A stretch of 64,000 nucleotides of DNA, taken from NCBI RefSeq assembly GCF_016937535.1, contig NZ_JAFHKK010000007.1, positions 27,938-91,937 of the forward strand. Direction: 5' to 3'. The DNA is from Sulfurospirillum tamanense. GTDB lineage: Bacteria; Campylobacterota; Campylobacteria; Campylobacterales; Campylobacteraceae. Positions 9,066 through 18,607 of the stretch are shown here, in pieces. The stretch's first letter is position 1, and every line of letters starts with the position of its first letter. Both the position numbers and the translations under genes were made by a program. Under the pieces are notes generated by a model. The model was not told the origin of the DNA. It did no database searches and saw only the letters and a list, made by a program, of their open reading frames with translations.

Positions 9066-9076
9066 TATACTATAAT
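9066..9076 (+). promoter_or_regulatory. Candidate promoter of the nrdD operon
   Basis: Overlapping -10-like hexamers TATACT (9066-9071) and TATAAT (9071-9076) lie about 42-52 nt before the nrdD start in an AT-rich region. No conserved -35 is visible, as is usual for Campylobacterota promoters. Two TTGGCAAA-containing segments further upstream could be regulator sites, but I cannot name one. Confidence 0.5.
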
Positions 9077-9117
9077 AAACCCCTAAAAAGACAAATCTCC
9101 CACCCGTTAGGATGCCC

Positions 9118-11250
9118 ATGCTTACGACACTACTTAAACGCGACGGAACCACCCAAGAGTTTCAACCCTACAAAATCGAAGACGCCATTAAAAAAGCCTT
9201 CAAAAGCGAAAACACCACCTACGACAGGGTTATTTTTCTCAATGTTATAGAGAAACTCAATGCCAAGCGCCTTGCAGCCGTAGAAGACATCCAAGACCTC
9301 ATCGAACAAGAACTCTACCGTGGACGCTATTTTGAAGTCATGCGCTCTTTTATGATCTATCGCCACACCCACAAAATGCAGCGCGAGCACGTGCTAGGAC
9401 TCTCAGAAGACACCACTTTTATCAACTCCACCCAAACCATCGAAGAGTACATCAACGGCAATGACTGGCGCATCAAAGCCAACTCCAACACGGGCTACTC
9501 CAACGCAGGGCTCATTAACAATACCGCTGGCAAAGTCATCGCCAACTACTGGCTCGATAAAATCTACTCCAAAGAAGAAGGCATTGCTCACCGAAACGGC
9601 GACTACCACATCCACGACCTTGACTGCCTTACCGGCTACTGTGCAGGCTGGAGCTTGCGCAACTTGTTAAATGAAGGTTTTAACGGTGTGCGTGGCCGCG
9701 TGGAGAGTCGTGCACCTAGGCATTTTCGTGAAGCCCTAGGGCAAATGGCGAACTTTTTAGGCATCTTGCAAAGCGAATGGGCGGGCGCCCAAGCCTTTAG
9801 TTCCTTTGACACCTACCTTGCCCCTTATGTCTTCAAAGACCAACTCAACTACAAAGAAGTGAAAAAAGCGGTACGTAGCTTCATCTACAATCTCAACGTC
9901 CCTGCACGTTGGGGCCAAAGCCCTTTTACGAATGTCACCATCGACTGGAGCGTGCCCGAGGATCTGAAAGACCAAACCCCTACGGCCAATAATATACACC
10001 TCCTCAAAGGAAACGAAACTAACGAGAGGCTTGTTGCCATAGCTAAAGAGCGTGGTGCTAAAACCTTAGACGCGCTCACTTATGGGCATTTTCAACCTGA
10101 AATGAACCTCATCAACCGTGCTTTTTACGAAGTGATGACTGAGGGCGACAAAACAGGGCAACCCTTCACCTTTCCTATTCCGACAGTAAATATCACCGAA
10201 GATTTTGATTGGTACGGCGAAAATACCGATTTGCTCTTTGAAAACACTGCTAAAATTGGCTCTTCGTATTTTCAAAACTTTATCGGAAGCCAATACTTAC
10301 GCGACGCACAAACAGGCGAGCTTGTGGAAAATCCCAAGGCTTACAAACCCGGTCACGTACGCAGTATGTGCTGCCGCTTGCAGCTGGATTTGCGCGAGCT
10401 TTTAAAACGCGGGGGCGGGCTCTTTGGCAGTGCGGAGATGACAGGAAGCATCGGAGTAGTCACCCTTAACCTCGCACGCCTTGGCTACCTTTACAAGGGA
10501 AATAAAGAGGGATTATACGCACGACTGGATGAGCTTTTAGAGATGGCTAAATCCACCTTGGAAAAAAAGCGTGTTTTTGTAAAGACCATGTATGACCGTG
10601 GGCTTTACCCCTATACTGCCCGCTATTTGCCTAATTTTAATAACCATTTTTCGACCATTGGCATTAATGGCATGAACGAGATGATTCGTAACTTTACCAA
10701 TGGTGACCACGACATCACAAGCAATTTTGGCGATGCGTTTACGCTTGAAATGCTAGAGTACCTGCGCGATAGAATTCGTGCTTACCAAGAAGAGACAGGC
10801 AACCTCTATAACCTCGAAGCCACACCAGCCGAGGGCACCACGTACCGTTTTGCCAAAGAAGACAAAAAACGCTATCCCGACATTATCCAAGCAGGCAGTG
10901 GCAAAAATGTCTACTATACCAACTCTTCTCAGCTTCCTGCTGATTATACCGATGATCCTTTTGAAGCTCTGGACATGCAAGATGAACTCCAATGCGCCTA
11001 CACGGGCGGTACGGTCTTGCACCTTTACATGAAAGAGCGCATCAGCTCTGCTGAGGCTTGCCGTCGGCTCATCAAAAAGGTTATTAGCAATTACCGCATG
11101 CCTTACATCACCATCACACCTGTCTTTTCTGTGTGTGAGAAGCACGGCTACATTAGCGGTGAGCATGAATTTTGCCCTATGTGTGACGAGGAATTGTTAA
11201 AAGAACATCAAGAAATCCAAAGGAGAGAACATGAACAAGCAACTGCCTAA
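9118..11250 (+). CDS. nrdD: Class III (anaerobic) ribonucleotide reductase, catalytic part lacking the glycyl-radical tail
   Basis: Reduces ribonucleoside triphosphates without oxygen. An N-terminal ATP-cone (LLKRDGTTQEFQPYKIEDAI) precedes the barrel, which has YCAGWSLRN with the presumed radical cysteine (about residue 175) and MCCRLQLDLREL (about residue 417). The C-terminus has a zinc site of CxxH/CxxC type (VCEKHG and CPMCDEE). The protein ends there, without the usual RVxGY glycyl-radical loop, which is encoded by the next overlapping small gene. ATG 9118 is preferred over ATG 9112 because TTAGGA lies just upstream. Confidence 0.93.
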   Translation: MLTTLLKRDGTTQEFQPYKIEDAIKKAFKSENTTYDRVIFLNVIEKLNAKRLAAVEDIQDLIEQELYRGRYFEVMRSFMIYRHTHKMQREHVLGLSEDTTFINSTQTIEEYINGNDWRIKANSNTGYSNAGLINNTAGKVIANYWLDKIYSKEEGIAHRNGDYHIHDLDCLTGYCAGWSLRNLLNEGFNGVRGRVESRAPRHFREALGQMANFLGILQSEWAGAQAFSSFDTYLAPYVFKDQLNYKEVKKAVRSFIYNLNVPARWGQSPFTNVTIDWSVPEDLKDQTPTANNIHLLKGNETNERLVAIAKERGAKTLDALTYGHFQPEMNLINRAFYEVMTEGDKTGQPFTFPIPTVNITEDFDWYGENTDLLFENTAKIGSSYFQNFIGSQYLRDAQTGELVENPKAYKPGHVRSMCCRLQLDLRELLKRGGGLFGSAEMTGSIGVVTLNLARLGYLYKGNKEGLYARLDELLEMAKSTLEKKRVFVKTMYDRGLYPYTARYLPNFNNHFSTIGINGMNEMIRNFTNGDHDITSNFGDAFTLEMLEYLRDRIRAYQEETGNLYNLEATPAEGTTYRFAKEDKKRYPDIIQAGSGKNVYYTNSSQLPADYTDDPFEALDMQDELQCAYTGGTVLHLYMKERISSAEACRRLIKKVISNYRMPYITITPVFSVCEKHGYISGEHEFCPMCDEELLKEHQEIQRREHEQATA

Positions 11251-11386
11251 AGAGTTGGAAGAAAAACGCACGCGTTGCATGGTATACACCCGTGTTATGG
11301 GCTACCACCGCCCTGTCGAGAGTTTTAACATCGGCAAAAAAGGGGAACACCGCCAACGAGTGAAGTTTGCAGAACCCGTCAAATAA
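11231..11386 (+). CDS. Separate glycyl-radical domain peptide of NrdD (51 aa)
   Basis: A 51-residue product that overlaps the end of nrdD by 20 nt in another frame, with its own AGGAG 5-6 nt before the ATG. The core CMVYTRVMGYHRPVESFN resembles the C-terminal glycyl-radical loop of class III reductases (VYSRVxGYxRPV...WN.GK); the glycine of RVMGY would carry the radical. A charged NIGKKGEHRQR tail follows, as in NrdD. It is probably a second subunit completing NrdD, in the manner of the stand-alone glycyl-radical protein YfiD/GrcA. A less likely alternative is a programmed frameshift joining the two frames. It is too short for most gene callers. Confidence 0.82.
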   Translation: MNKQLPKELEEKRTRCMVYTRVMGYHRPVESFNIGKKGEHRQRVKFAEPVK

Positions 11387-12056
11387 ACCCATCTTCGACA
11401 TCACCCGCTTTACCACCACCGACTTTCCAGACCGCCTAGCTTGCGTGGTCTGGTTTAGTGGGTGCAATATGCGCTGTCCTTACTGCTATAACCCTAACAT
11501 TGTGCGCGAAAAAGGCACCTTGTGCGAATCAGACCTGTTTGATTTTTTGCGTTTGCGCCAAGGAAAGCTTGATGGCGTGGTACTAAGTGGTGGCGAATCC
11601 ACGTTGTACCCGCATCTCCAAGACCTTTGTGAAGCCATCAAAGCCATGGGATTTGAAATCAAACTTGATACCAATGGAACTAAGCCCTCAGTCATTCGCA
11701 CCCTTGTGGAAAATGCCCTTGTGGATTACGTAGCCCTTGATTACAAAGCGCCCCAAGCCCTTCATAAATCCCTCACAGGCTCTTCAAACTACGATGCTTT
11801 TTATGAAAGCTTAACCTACCTCATTGGAGCAGATGTGAGCTTTGAAGTACGCACCACTGTGCATCCTGACCTCTTACATGTAAACCACATCAACACCATG
11901 ATTGAAGAGCTTCACGCTCTTGGGTACAATGGCACGTACTATCTCCAACGCTATTTACATGTAGAGCCCACCTTGGGCAATACGCCTTCCCCACTAAACG
12001 CGTTTGCTCTAGAATCCCTCACACACCTCATTCCTGTTCGCTTACGTAATTTTTAA
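11367..12056 (+). CDS. nrdG: Anaerobic ribonucleotide reductase activating protein (radical SAM, NrdG2 type)
   Basis: A radical-SAM activase of about 229 residues that would generate the glycyl radical on the peptide encoded just upstream. The cluster motif CNMRCPYC is at about residues 34-41, preceded by TTTDFPDRLACVVWFSG, and VVLSGGES is the SAM-binding GGE motif. The start appears to be TTG at 11367, overlapping the glycyl-radical gene by 20 nt, with a weak ribosome site; this start is uncertain. The gene contains one perfect and one near-perfect copy of the TTACATGTAA palindrome, both read as Leu-His-Val. Confidence 0.9.
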   Translation: MQNPSNKPIFDITRFTTTDFPDRLACVVWFSGCNMRCPYCYNPNIVREKGTLCESDLFDFLRLRQGKLDGVVLSGGESTLYPHLQDLCEAIKAMGFEIKLDTNGTKPSVIRTLVENALVDYVALDYKAPQALHKSLTGSSNYDAFYESLTYLIGADVSFEVRTTVHPDLLHVNHINTMIEELHALGYNGTYYLQRYLHVEPTLGNTPSPLNAFALESLTHLIPVRLRNF

Positions 12057-12111
12057 CCCAAATTTCGCTACGCTTCGCTAATTTTTACGCGTTTTGCGCC
12101 AAGGAACCCCC

Positions 12112-13299
12112 ATGAACCAACCCATTTTGCAGCTAGCATCCAGCTGCCTTGAATGCAAAAAACCCAAATGCCGCCCCGGTTGCCCCATCAACACCCCCAT
12201 TCCACAAATGATTCGCCTCTTTTTAGACGGCCATATCCATGAAGCAGGGCAGCTTTTATTTGAAAATAATCCCCTTTCCCTTATCTGCTCTTTGGTCTGC
12301 CCCCATGAAAAACACTGCGAGGGCCATTGCATCCTCAACAAAAAAGGTTCACCTGTAAGCGTAGGAGCCATTGAGCACTACATTTCTAGCAACTTCATTC
12401 ACCGTGCTGCCTTTGAAAAACCCGCACACAACGGCCACAATGTGGCTATCATTGGCAGCGGGCCAGCGGGTATGGGGCTAGCGTTTTTGCTCGCGCTTAA
12501 GGGATACGGTATTACCATTTATGATAAAAACGACAAAATGGGCGGGGTGTTGCGCTATGGAATTCCTGATTTTAGGCTTGACAAAACCTTGATTGACGCC
12601 CTTGTGGGGCACCTTAAAGCCCTTGGTGTAAAAATTCGCCCCAACACCACCGTGGGCAAAAACCTCACTATTGAAGATATGTTTCGCGATGGCTTTAACG
12701 CTGTATTTATCGGTACGGGCGTGTGGGCACCCAAAAAGCTGGGCATCAAAGGCGAAAGCTTAGGCCATGTGCATTTTGCTATTGAGTACCTCAAAAATCC
12801 CGATGTGCATGACTTAGGGGAAAAAGTCGTCGTCCTGGGAGCTGGCAATGTGGCCATGGATGTGGCGCGCACCGCCATCCGAAAGGGAGCCAAAGAGGTT
12901 CGCATTATGTACCGAAAGGGCGAAGAAGAGATGCCTGCGTCTAAACACGAAATCCATTGCACCAAGCTCGATGGTGTGCACTTTGATTTTTACCGCACAC
13001 CCGAGGAGATTACTCCTGAGGGCGTGCGCTTTACATGTAAAGGCGAAGAGGGCTTTGAGAGCGCCACAAGCGTACTGGTTGCCATCAGCCAAAACCCACG
13101 CGACGTGATTGTCAGCAACAACAAAGGCATTGACGTTGACCCACGCGGGCTCATTGTGACAGATGATTGCGGACGCACCACCCATGAGGGGGTTTTTGCC
13201 TCTGGGGACGTGGTCACAGGCGCGCGTACCGTCGTAGAAGCCGTTGCATTTTCTAAACGGGTCGCTGAAGCCATCGAAGAGCACATCGCCAAAGCGTAG
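12112..13299 (+). CDS. GltD-like NAD(P)H flavin oxidoreductase
   Basis: A 395-residue protein resembling the glutamate synthase small subunit and the NfnB/SudA flavoproteins. The N-terminus holds iron-sulfur cysteines (CLECKKPKCRPGCP and CPHEKHCEGHC). An FAD dinucleotide motif (VAIIGSGPAGMG) and an NAD(P) motif (VVVLGAGNVAMD) follow, with VFASGDVVTGARTVVEA near the end. No large GltB-type subunit is adjacent, so it may pass electrons to another acceptor. The ATG at 12112 is preferred because AAGGA lies just upstream; the frame extends 18 nt further to a TTG. One TTACATGTAA copy is read as Phe-Thr-Cys. Confidence 0.85.
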   Translation: MNQPILQLASSCLECKKPKCRPGCPINTPIPQMIRLFLDGHIHEAGQLLFENNPLSLICSLVCPHEKHCEGHCILNKKGSPVSVGAIEHYISSNFIHRAAFEKPAHNGHNVAIIGSGPAGMGLAFLLALKGYGITIYDKNDKMGGVLRYGIPDFRLDKTLIDALVGHLKALGVKIRPNTTVGKNLTIEDMFRDGFNAVFIGTGVWAPKKLGIKGESLGHVHFAIEYLKNPDVHDLGEKVVVLGAGNVAMDVARTAIRKGAKEVRIMYRKGEEEMPASKHEIHCTKLDGVHFDFYRTPEEITPEGVRFTCKGEEGFESATSVLVAISQNPRDVIVSNNKGIDVDPRGLIVTDDCGRTTHEGVFASGDVVTGARTVVEAVAFSKRVAEAIEEHIAKA

Positions 13300-13314
13300 C
13301 CGTGCACTCTTTTA

Positions 13315-13330
13315 ATTTACATATGTAAAT
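13315..13330. repeat. 16-bp palindrome, variant of the iterated motif
   Basis: ATTTACATATGTAAAT is a perfect palindrome that looks like the window-wide TTACATGTAA element with two extra central bases. It lies between the GltD-like gene and the SLAC1-type gene, about 37 nt before the latter's probable start. Confidence 0.6.
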
Positions 13331-13366
13331 AATAAATGTATGCTTCCTAAAAAACGAGGAGTTTTC

Positions 13367-14320
13367 GTGGAAGCACAAACGCGTATTGGGCATTTTCCCA
13401 TCATGATGTTTGCCATCGTGATGGGCATGGGAGGCTTAAGCTTGATGTACCTAAAAGCAGGGGAAATCCTAGGGTTTCCTGCTTTTTTAGGACAAGGGCT
13501 TTTGGTTGTTAGCACGGCCATTTTTCTTTTTATTGGTGCTTTATACAGTTTAAAAGCACTACGGTACTTTGACGCGGTGCGGCATGAGTTTGCCCACCCT
13601 GTGCGCATCAATTTTTTCTCGGCAATTTCCATCTCCATGCTCATGCTTGCCATTGGCTACAAAGAGCTTTCCCCTGCCATCAGTGCCCTTTTTTGGTACT
13701 CAGGCACGTTGTTGCACCTGTTTCTAACCCTGCACACCATCGCTTTTTGGATTAACCACAACCAACAGCTTGACCATTCTAGTCCTGCGTGGTTCATTCC
13801 TATCGTGGGCAACGTGTTAGTCCCTCTTGGCGGCGTAGGGTTTGTGCCTACGGGCGCGTTGTTTTACTTTCTCTCCATTGGGCTTTTCTTTTGGGTTGTA
13901 CTTTTTTCCATCGTCCTTAATCGCATCATTTTTCACAACCAACTGGCTACAAAGTTTATGCCCACGCTCTTCATCCTCATCGCGCCTCCAGCGGTAGGAT
14001 TTCTCTCTTACCTCAAGCTCACCCACTCCCTTGACACCTTTGCGTTGATGCTTTACAACCTTGGGCTCTTTTTTACCCTGCTCATTGCCTTTATGTACAA
14101 GAACTTTGTCAAGATTAAATTTTTTATCTCGTGGTGGGCGTTTATCTTCCCCTTGGCAGCCATGGCCATTAGCACCATGGTGCTGTATAGCCTCACAAAA
14201 GAGCAGGGGGTTTTATATTTAGCTTACATTCTAATCGCCACTACAACTATCATTGTGGGCATTGTTATCTACCAAACCCTTTTACATGTAAAGCGCGGAG
14301 AGATTTGCGTACAAGAGTAG
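13367..14320 (+). CDS. SLAC1/TDT-family anion channel or transporter
   Basis: A 317-residue inner-membrane protein with about ten hydrophobic helices, resembling the tellurite-resistance/dicarboxylate (TehA/SLAC1) family that conducts anions. Examples of helices are FPIMMFAIVMGMGGLSLMYL and LFWYSGTLLHLFLTLHTIAF. The GTG at 13367 is preferred because AGGAG at 13357-13361 is 5 nt upstream; an in-frame ATG at 13340 has no such site. The transported ion is unknown. A TTACATGTAA copy near the 3' end encodes Leu-His-Val. Confidence 0.8.
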   Translation: MEAQTRIGHFPIMMFAIVMGMGGLSLMYLKAGEILGFPAFLGQGLLVVSTAIFLFIGALYSLKALRYFDAVRHEFAHPVRINFFSAISISMLMLAIGYKELSPAISALFWYSGTLLHLFLTLHTIAFWINHNQQLDHSSPAWFIPIVGNVLVPLGGVGFVPTGALFYFLSIGLFFWVVLFSIVLNRIIFHNQLATKFMPTLFILIAPPAVGFLSYLKLTHSLDTFALMLYNLGLFFTLLIAFMYKNFVKIKFFISWWAFIFPLAAMAISTMVLYSLTKEQGVLYLAYILIATTTIIVGIVIYQTLLHVKRGEICVQE

Positions 14321-14340
14321 CAAGGGATTTCCCTTGCTAC
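14317..14340. terminator. Shared hairpin containing both stop codons
   Basis: GTAGCAAGGG (14317-14326) and CCCTTGCTAC (14331-14340) form a perfect 10-bp stem with an ATTT loop between convergent genes. The TAG of the plus-strand gene and the TAG of the minus-strand gene both sit in the stem. There is no U-tract, so it may protect or end both transcripts with another factor. Confidence 0.7.
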
Positions 14341-15137
14341 AGCACAGAACTTAGCATCTTTAAACTCAAAAGCATAAGCAACAACGCAAAGATTTTTTTG
14401 AGTTTACCCACAGGCAAGCGGTGAGCCATGCTCGCGCCAAAAGGAGCTGTAAAATAACTCACCAAAGAGATAAGCACCACCGCAGGAAGGTAGACAAAAC
14501 CTGCAGTCATGGCAGCATCACTGGGATGTAAAAGGCCATTGACCACATACCCCAATGTCCCCGCAAGCGAAAGAGGAAGGCCAATGGCCGCAGACGTGGC
14601 GATGGCTTTTTTCACATCCACATTTTGCCACACTAAAAAAGGTACGCTCAGCGACCCGCCGCCAATGGAAACCAGCGCCGAAATCACACCGATAAACGTC
14701 CCCCCACCAAAAAGGGCAGGAGGAGGCAACAACACGCGGCTAGGTTTTGGTTTTTTATCGATGGCCATCTGAATCGAAACGTATCCCATAAACACAGCAA
14801 AGAAAATGGCTAAATGCGCTGAAGCCATCCATGTGGCCAAAAACGTCGCGGCAAAGGTGCCAAGAATCACCCCGCCCGCCATCAATTTCACAATATCCCA
14901 TTGCACCGCACCGCGCTTGTGATGGGCACGCATACTGGCAAAAGAGGTGAAGACGATGGACGCCATGGAGGTGCCAAGAGCCAAATGCACCACGTTTTCT
15001 ACAGGCACCCCTTGGGCAAGAAAAATGGCTGTGAGCACCGGCACCATAATGCCACCCCCGCCAATCCCCAACAATCCCGCCATAAAGCCTACCACCGCGC
15101 CCAAAATCAAAAAAGCGATTATCCATTCAATGCCCAC
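14337..15137 (-). CDS. TauE/SafE-family sulfite or sulfonate exporter
   Basis: A 266-residue integral membrane protein with about eight helices in two repeats. It carries the family's glycine-rich motifs GLLGIGGGGIMVPVL near residues 22-36 and SIGGGSLSVPFL in the second half. Members export organosulfur anions such as sulfite, sulfoacetate or taurine products. A role in sulfur metabolism fits the SQR-like gene 6 kb away but is only inferred. It ends inside the hairpin shared with the SLAC1-type gene. Confidence 0.88.
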   Translation of the reverse strand: MGIEWIIAFLILGAVVGFMAGLLGIGGGGIMVPVLTAIFLAQGVPVENVVHLALGTSMASIVFTSFASMRAHHKRGAVQWDIVKLMAGGVILGTFAATFLATWMASAHLAIFFAVFMGYVSIQMAIDKKPKPSRVLLPPPALFGGGTFIGVISALVSIGGGSLSVPFLVWQNVDVKKAIATSAAIGLPLSLAGTLGYVVNGLLHPSDAAMTAGFVYLPAVVLISLVSYFTAPFGASMAHRLPVGKLKKIFALLLMLLSLKMLSSVL

Positions 15138-15205
15138 GAAAATCCTTTACATGTAAAGAATAAAAGCATTATTGTAACGCAAATCGCTCCAAAGTGCAGA
15201 AATGC

Positions 15206-15211
15206 TACAAT
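15206..15211 (+). promoter_or_regulatory. Extended -10 promoter of the GGDEF-EAL gene
   Basis: TACAAT preceded by TGC (ATGCTACAAT) lies 28 nt before the ATG at 15240. This TGC-TAnAAT form recurs upstream of several genes here (25741, 29628 and 38947). Confidence 0.6.
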
Positions 15212-15239
15212 ATAAAAAAATTTACCAAAGGGTGATTCT

Positions 15240-17519
15240 ATGGCGCTTTTGAAAAAAAATATATGGTCAATTTTTTACATTTTGACGGCGCTTTTTACTC
15301 TTTATTTTGGTTTTGTCTCCTATCTCCAATGGCAAAGGCTTTTTGCTAATGCCAAAAGCTCCCAAGAAAACACCCTAAGACTCATCGCCAACTCCACCCA
15401 AGCGCTCTATAGAACCAACGAAGTGATGCTAGACATCCTTGGGCATCGGTTTTTAGAAGACGACTCCTATCAGGACAACCAAAGCGCTATGGCCATTCTT
15501 GATGCGGCCCTTGAAAAAAGTCCTGCCATTATTTCAATCGCACTGGTCAACCCCCAAGGAGCCATGCTGTTTGCTACCAATAACCTTGATGTTTCAACCT
15601 TCCCCAATCTTTTAGAGCAACCCGAGTCTCGTGACTCTTTTATCAAAACCATGGAAACAGACGACATGGTTTTTGGGCGTACCTATTTTTTTAAGCCTTT
15701 TCAAGACTGGATTGTTCCTATCCGCAAAGCCATGCGCAACCCTGATGGAAGCGTCCATCACGTCATTACAGCCGCCTTGCGTTTGGAGGATTCTTTTGGG
15801 CATTTGGTTAAAAACATCGACCATGAAAACCGTTATCTTTCACTGATTGTGCGTGAGGATATGCGCGTGCAATACGCCAGCAATGGGCAAGAGCCTAACT
15901 ACAACATCTACCAAGACGCGCTTTCGCACAGCAAACAAGAAGCAATGAAAAAAGCGGTAGAAAAAACCCACGCAAGTGCGTTGGGTAGTTTTTGGCGTTC
16001 ACGCCAACCTCTCTCTTTTGTCTACGACGCAGAAGAAACTTCCCGGCTAGTCTCCTTCCAATACGACGCAACGTACAAGCTTTGGTTTGTTCTCATGACG
16101 CAGATGAAGCTTCTTTGGATGGATTTTGCCAAGTTATTGGGAACCTATTTTCTCATTTTTGTATGTGTGGAAGGGTTGCTTTATTTTCTCTTTCGCATCA
16201 TTGCTACCGCTGAAGCCAAACGCAGGGCCGAGTTGTTACACCAAGCCACCCACGACCAGCTCACCGGCCTTTTAAACCGAAACTACCTCAAAGACAACAT
16301 CCAGCAGTGGATTTACCCCAAAGCGCCCCCTTTTGGATTGCTGTACATAGATTTGGATAATTTTAAAAACGTTAATGATAGTTTTGGTCACCAGCATGGA
16401 GATGTGCTCCTAAGAGAACTTGCCCAACGTTTACGCGCCATTTTGCCAAAAAATGCGCTCTTACTGCGCCACGGGGGCGATGAGTTTATTTTACTAACAC
16501 TTGCCCACGAGGATAACACTCTGTTAGCTTTGGCAAAAGAACTCATCACAACTGCTTCAGCCCCTTACCACATCAATGCCATGCGTTTACATGTAGGGGC
16601 AAGCGTTGGAATTGCCAAATACCCTGCCCACGGGCAAACCATTAACGAACTCTTGCGGGCAGCGGACATTGCCATGTACGAATCCAAACGCCTCAAAAAC
16701 AGCGCTCATTTGTTTAAAAACACCATGCAAGAAGGGTACTTGCGCAATGTCAACATCGAACAAGCCCTTCGCAGCGCCATCGAAAACCGTGAATTTTTCA
16801 TGGTATACCAACCTCAAATAAGCACCCAAGGCGCTTTTTACGGCGTGGAAGCCTTAGCTCGCTGGAACAGTCCTATTTTAGGCAATGTGCCTCCCGATGC
16901 CTTTATCCCTGTGGCGGAGGCTTCTGGGCAGATGCCTGCTCTTGGCCGGTGCATTATTGAAGCCAGTTTTGCCGATATTAAAGGGGTCCAACAGGCCCTT
17001 GGCCGCACCTTTTACACCTCCATCAACCTCTCCGCCCGCCAACTGCTTGAGCCTGATTTTGCGGCCTATTTTATTGGCAAAATGCGCGAAGAGGGCATCC
17101 AAGGGGTGTGGGCGGCGTTGGAAATTACTGAGAGTTTACTGATTGAAGATGTTGGAAGTATTTTACCCCTACTCCAAGAGCTCAAAGCCCATGGCATCAA
17201 GCTTTCTATGGATGATTTTGGCACGGGGTACTCTTCGTTGAGCATGTTGCGCATGCTTCCCATCGATGAGCTTAAAATCGACAAAAGTTTTATCGATACG
17301 GTTTTGCTGGACAAGGGTGCCCAACAAATGGTGCAAAGTATCATCACCATTGGCAAAAACCTGGAAATGGACGTGGTTGCCGAGGGTATTGAGACCAAAG
17401 AACAGCTAGACATGCTGACCCATTTTGGGTGCGACAGGTTCCAAGGTTACTACTTTGCGCGTCCCCTTGACAAAGAAGCATTGGCTGATTTTATACAAGA
17501 AAACCACCCTTACATGTAA
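15240..17519 (+). CDS. Membrane GGDEF-EAL cyclic-di-GMP protein
   Basis: A 759-residue inner-membrane signalling protein. A helix near residues 8-28 and another near 298-320 bracket a periplasmic sensor of about 270 residues, which looks Cache-like but shows no clear ligand motif. A GGDEF domain follows with intact HGGDEF (about residue 411), so diguanylate cyclase activity is possible. The EAL domain has VEALARW, a DDFGTGYSS loop and AEGIET, so phosphodiesterase activity is also likely. The net direction cannot be read from sequence. The gene ends Tyr-Met-stop, with the stop codon supplied by a TTACATGTAA palindrome (17510-17519). Confidence 0.93.
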   Translation: MALLKKNIWSIFYILTALFTLYFGFVSYLQWQRLFANAKSSQENTLRLIANSTQALYRTNEVMLDILGHRFLEDDSYQDNQSAMAILDAALEKSPAIISIALVNPQGAMLFATNNLDVSTFPNLLEQPESRDSFIKTMETDDMVFGRTYFFKPFQDWIVPIRKAMRNPDGSVHHVITAALRLEDSFGHLVKNIDHENRYLSLIVREDMRVQYASNGQEPNYNIYQDALSHSKQEAMKKAVEKTHASALGSFWRSRQPLSFVYDAEETSRLVSFQYDATYKLWFVLMTQMKLLWMDFAKLLGTYFLIFVCVEGLLYFLFRIIATAEAKRRAELLHQATHDQLTGLLNRNYLKDNIQQWIYPKAPPFGLLYIDLDNFKNVNDSFGHQHGDVLLRELAQRLRAILPKNALLLRHGGDEFILLTLAHEDNTLLALAKELITTASAPYHINAMRLHVGASVGIAKYPAHGQTINELLRAADIAMYESKRLKNSAHLFKNTMQEGYLRNVNIEQALRSAIENREFFMVYQPQISTQGAFYGVEALARWNSPILGNVPPDAFIPVAEASGQMPALGRCIIEASFADIKGVQQALGRTFYTSINLSARQLLEPDFAAYFIGKMREEGIQGVWAALEITESLLIEDVGSILPLLQELKAHGIKLSMDDFGTGYSSLSMLRMLPIDELKIDKSFIDTVLLDKGAQQMVQSIITIGKNLEMDVVAEGIETKEQLDMLTHFGCDRFQGYYFARPLDKEALADFIQENHPYM

Positions 17520-17584
17520 AGGTTTTTTCTTCCCTCTTAGCAAACTTCGTGTACAATACCACGAAAATATCACAGGGAGTTTTT

Positions 17585-18607
17585 ATGGAACGCAAACGTA
17601 TTTATAACCCAAACTCTAACGAAAGCCTAGGTGATCGCAAAATTTTTGGCGGAAATCCCCACGGCATCTTGAACTTCACCAAAGCCAAATACACCTGGGC
17701 ACTCAAACTCTGGGACTACATGGAAGGCAACACGTGGTTTCCCAAAGAAGTGGACACCACCAAAGACGTGCTTGATTACAACCGCAACCTCACGGACGCC
17801 GAAAAACGCATGTATGACCTTGTCTGGTCGCAGCTTATCAGCATGGACAGCTTCCAGACCAACAACCTCGCGGACAACATCAACCCCTACATTACCGCTC
17901 CCGAGATTAACGCATGCCTTGCCCGTCAAGCGTACGAAGAAGCCAACCACTCCAAATCCTACGCGGTCATGGTCGAAGCCATTTGCGACAACACCGACCT
18001 CATTTACGAAATGGAAAAACACGACGAAGTATTGCGTCGCAAAAATGACTACATCTCAAGTGTGTACGAAGAACTTGCCGGCGATGTGACGGATGAAAAA
18101 CTCGTCCTTGCGATGTTTGCCAACCAGATCCTAGAGGGCATTTACTTCTACTCAGGCTTCACCGCCATCTACGCCCTTGCGCGTGCGGGACGGATGCTAG
18201 GAAGTGCACAGATGATTCGCTTTATCCAGCGAGATGAAATCACTCACTTATTACTCTTTCAAAACATGATTAACTCCGTCCAAAAAGAACGCCCTGACCT
18301 GTTTACACCCGAACTCAAAGCCAAAGTGGTCGAGATGTTCAAAAAAGCGGGCGATTTGGAAATCGAATGGGGCAAGTACATCACCCAAAACCAAATCATG
18401 GGCTTTACTGATGACATCATCGAAGAATACATTCATTACCTCATCGACGACCGCCTTAAAGCCGTTGGATTTGAGAAAATCTACGACGCAAAACATCCCA
18501 TCAAATGGGTCGATGATTTTTCGAAATTTAACGACCAAAAGACCAACTTTTTTGAAGGCAATGTAACCAACTACAGCAAAGGAAGCTTGTCGTTTGATGA
18601 CTTCTAG
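17585..18607 (+). CDS. nrdB: Class I ribonucleotide reductase, beta (radical) subunit
   Basis: A 340-residue di-iron protein that generates the tyrosyl radical for NrdA (5177-7546). EANHSKSY supplies two iron ligands and the radical tyrosine, MDSFQ the first aspartate, and EGIYFY with RDEITH the second-half ligands. ATG 17585 is preferred because AGGGAG is 8 nt upstream; the frame runs 36 nt further to another ATG with no site. A TACAAT -10-like hexamer is at 17552. It is followed by the nitrilase and pcm genes, probably as one operon. Confidence 0.95.
   Translation: MERKRIYNPNSNESLGDRKIFGGNPHGILNFTKAKYTWALKLWDYMEGNTWFPKEVDTTKDVLDYNRNLTDAEKRMYDLVWSQLISMDSFQTNNLADNINPYITAPEINACLARQAYEEANHSKSYAVMVEAICDNTDLIYEMEKHDEVLRRKNDYISSVYEELAGDVTDEKLVLAMFANQILEGIYFYSGFTAIYALARAGRMLGSAQMIRFIQRDEITHLLLFQNMINSVQKERPDLFTPELKAKVVEMFKKAGDLEIEWGKYITQNQIMGFTDDIIEEYIHYLIDDRLKAVGFEKIYDAKHPIKWVDDFSKFNDQKTNFFEGNVTNYSKGSLSFDDF

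Noticed and set aside
12057..12111. Attenuator before the GltD-like gene
   Set aside because: Only weak AAATT/AATTT complementarity around a CGCTACGCTTCGCTA stretch; no stable hairpin with U-tract or leader peptide is visible.
14755..15126. 123-codon frame within the TauE exporter gene on the same strand
   Set aside because: The product is rich in Gly, Arg, His and Cys and is simply another frame of a clear transporter.
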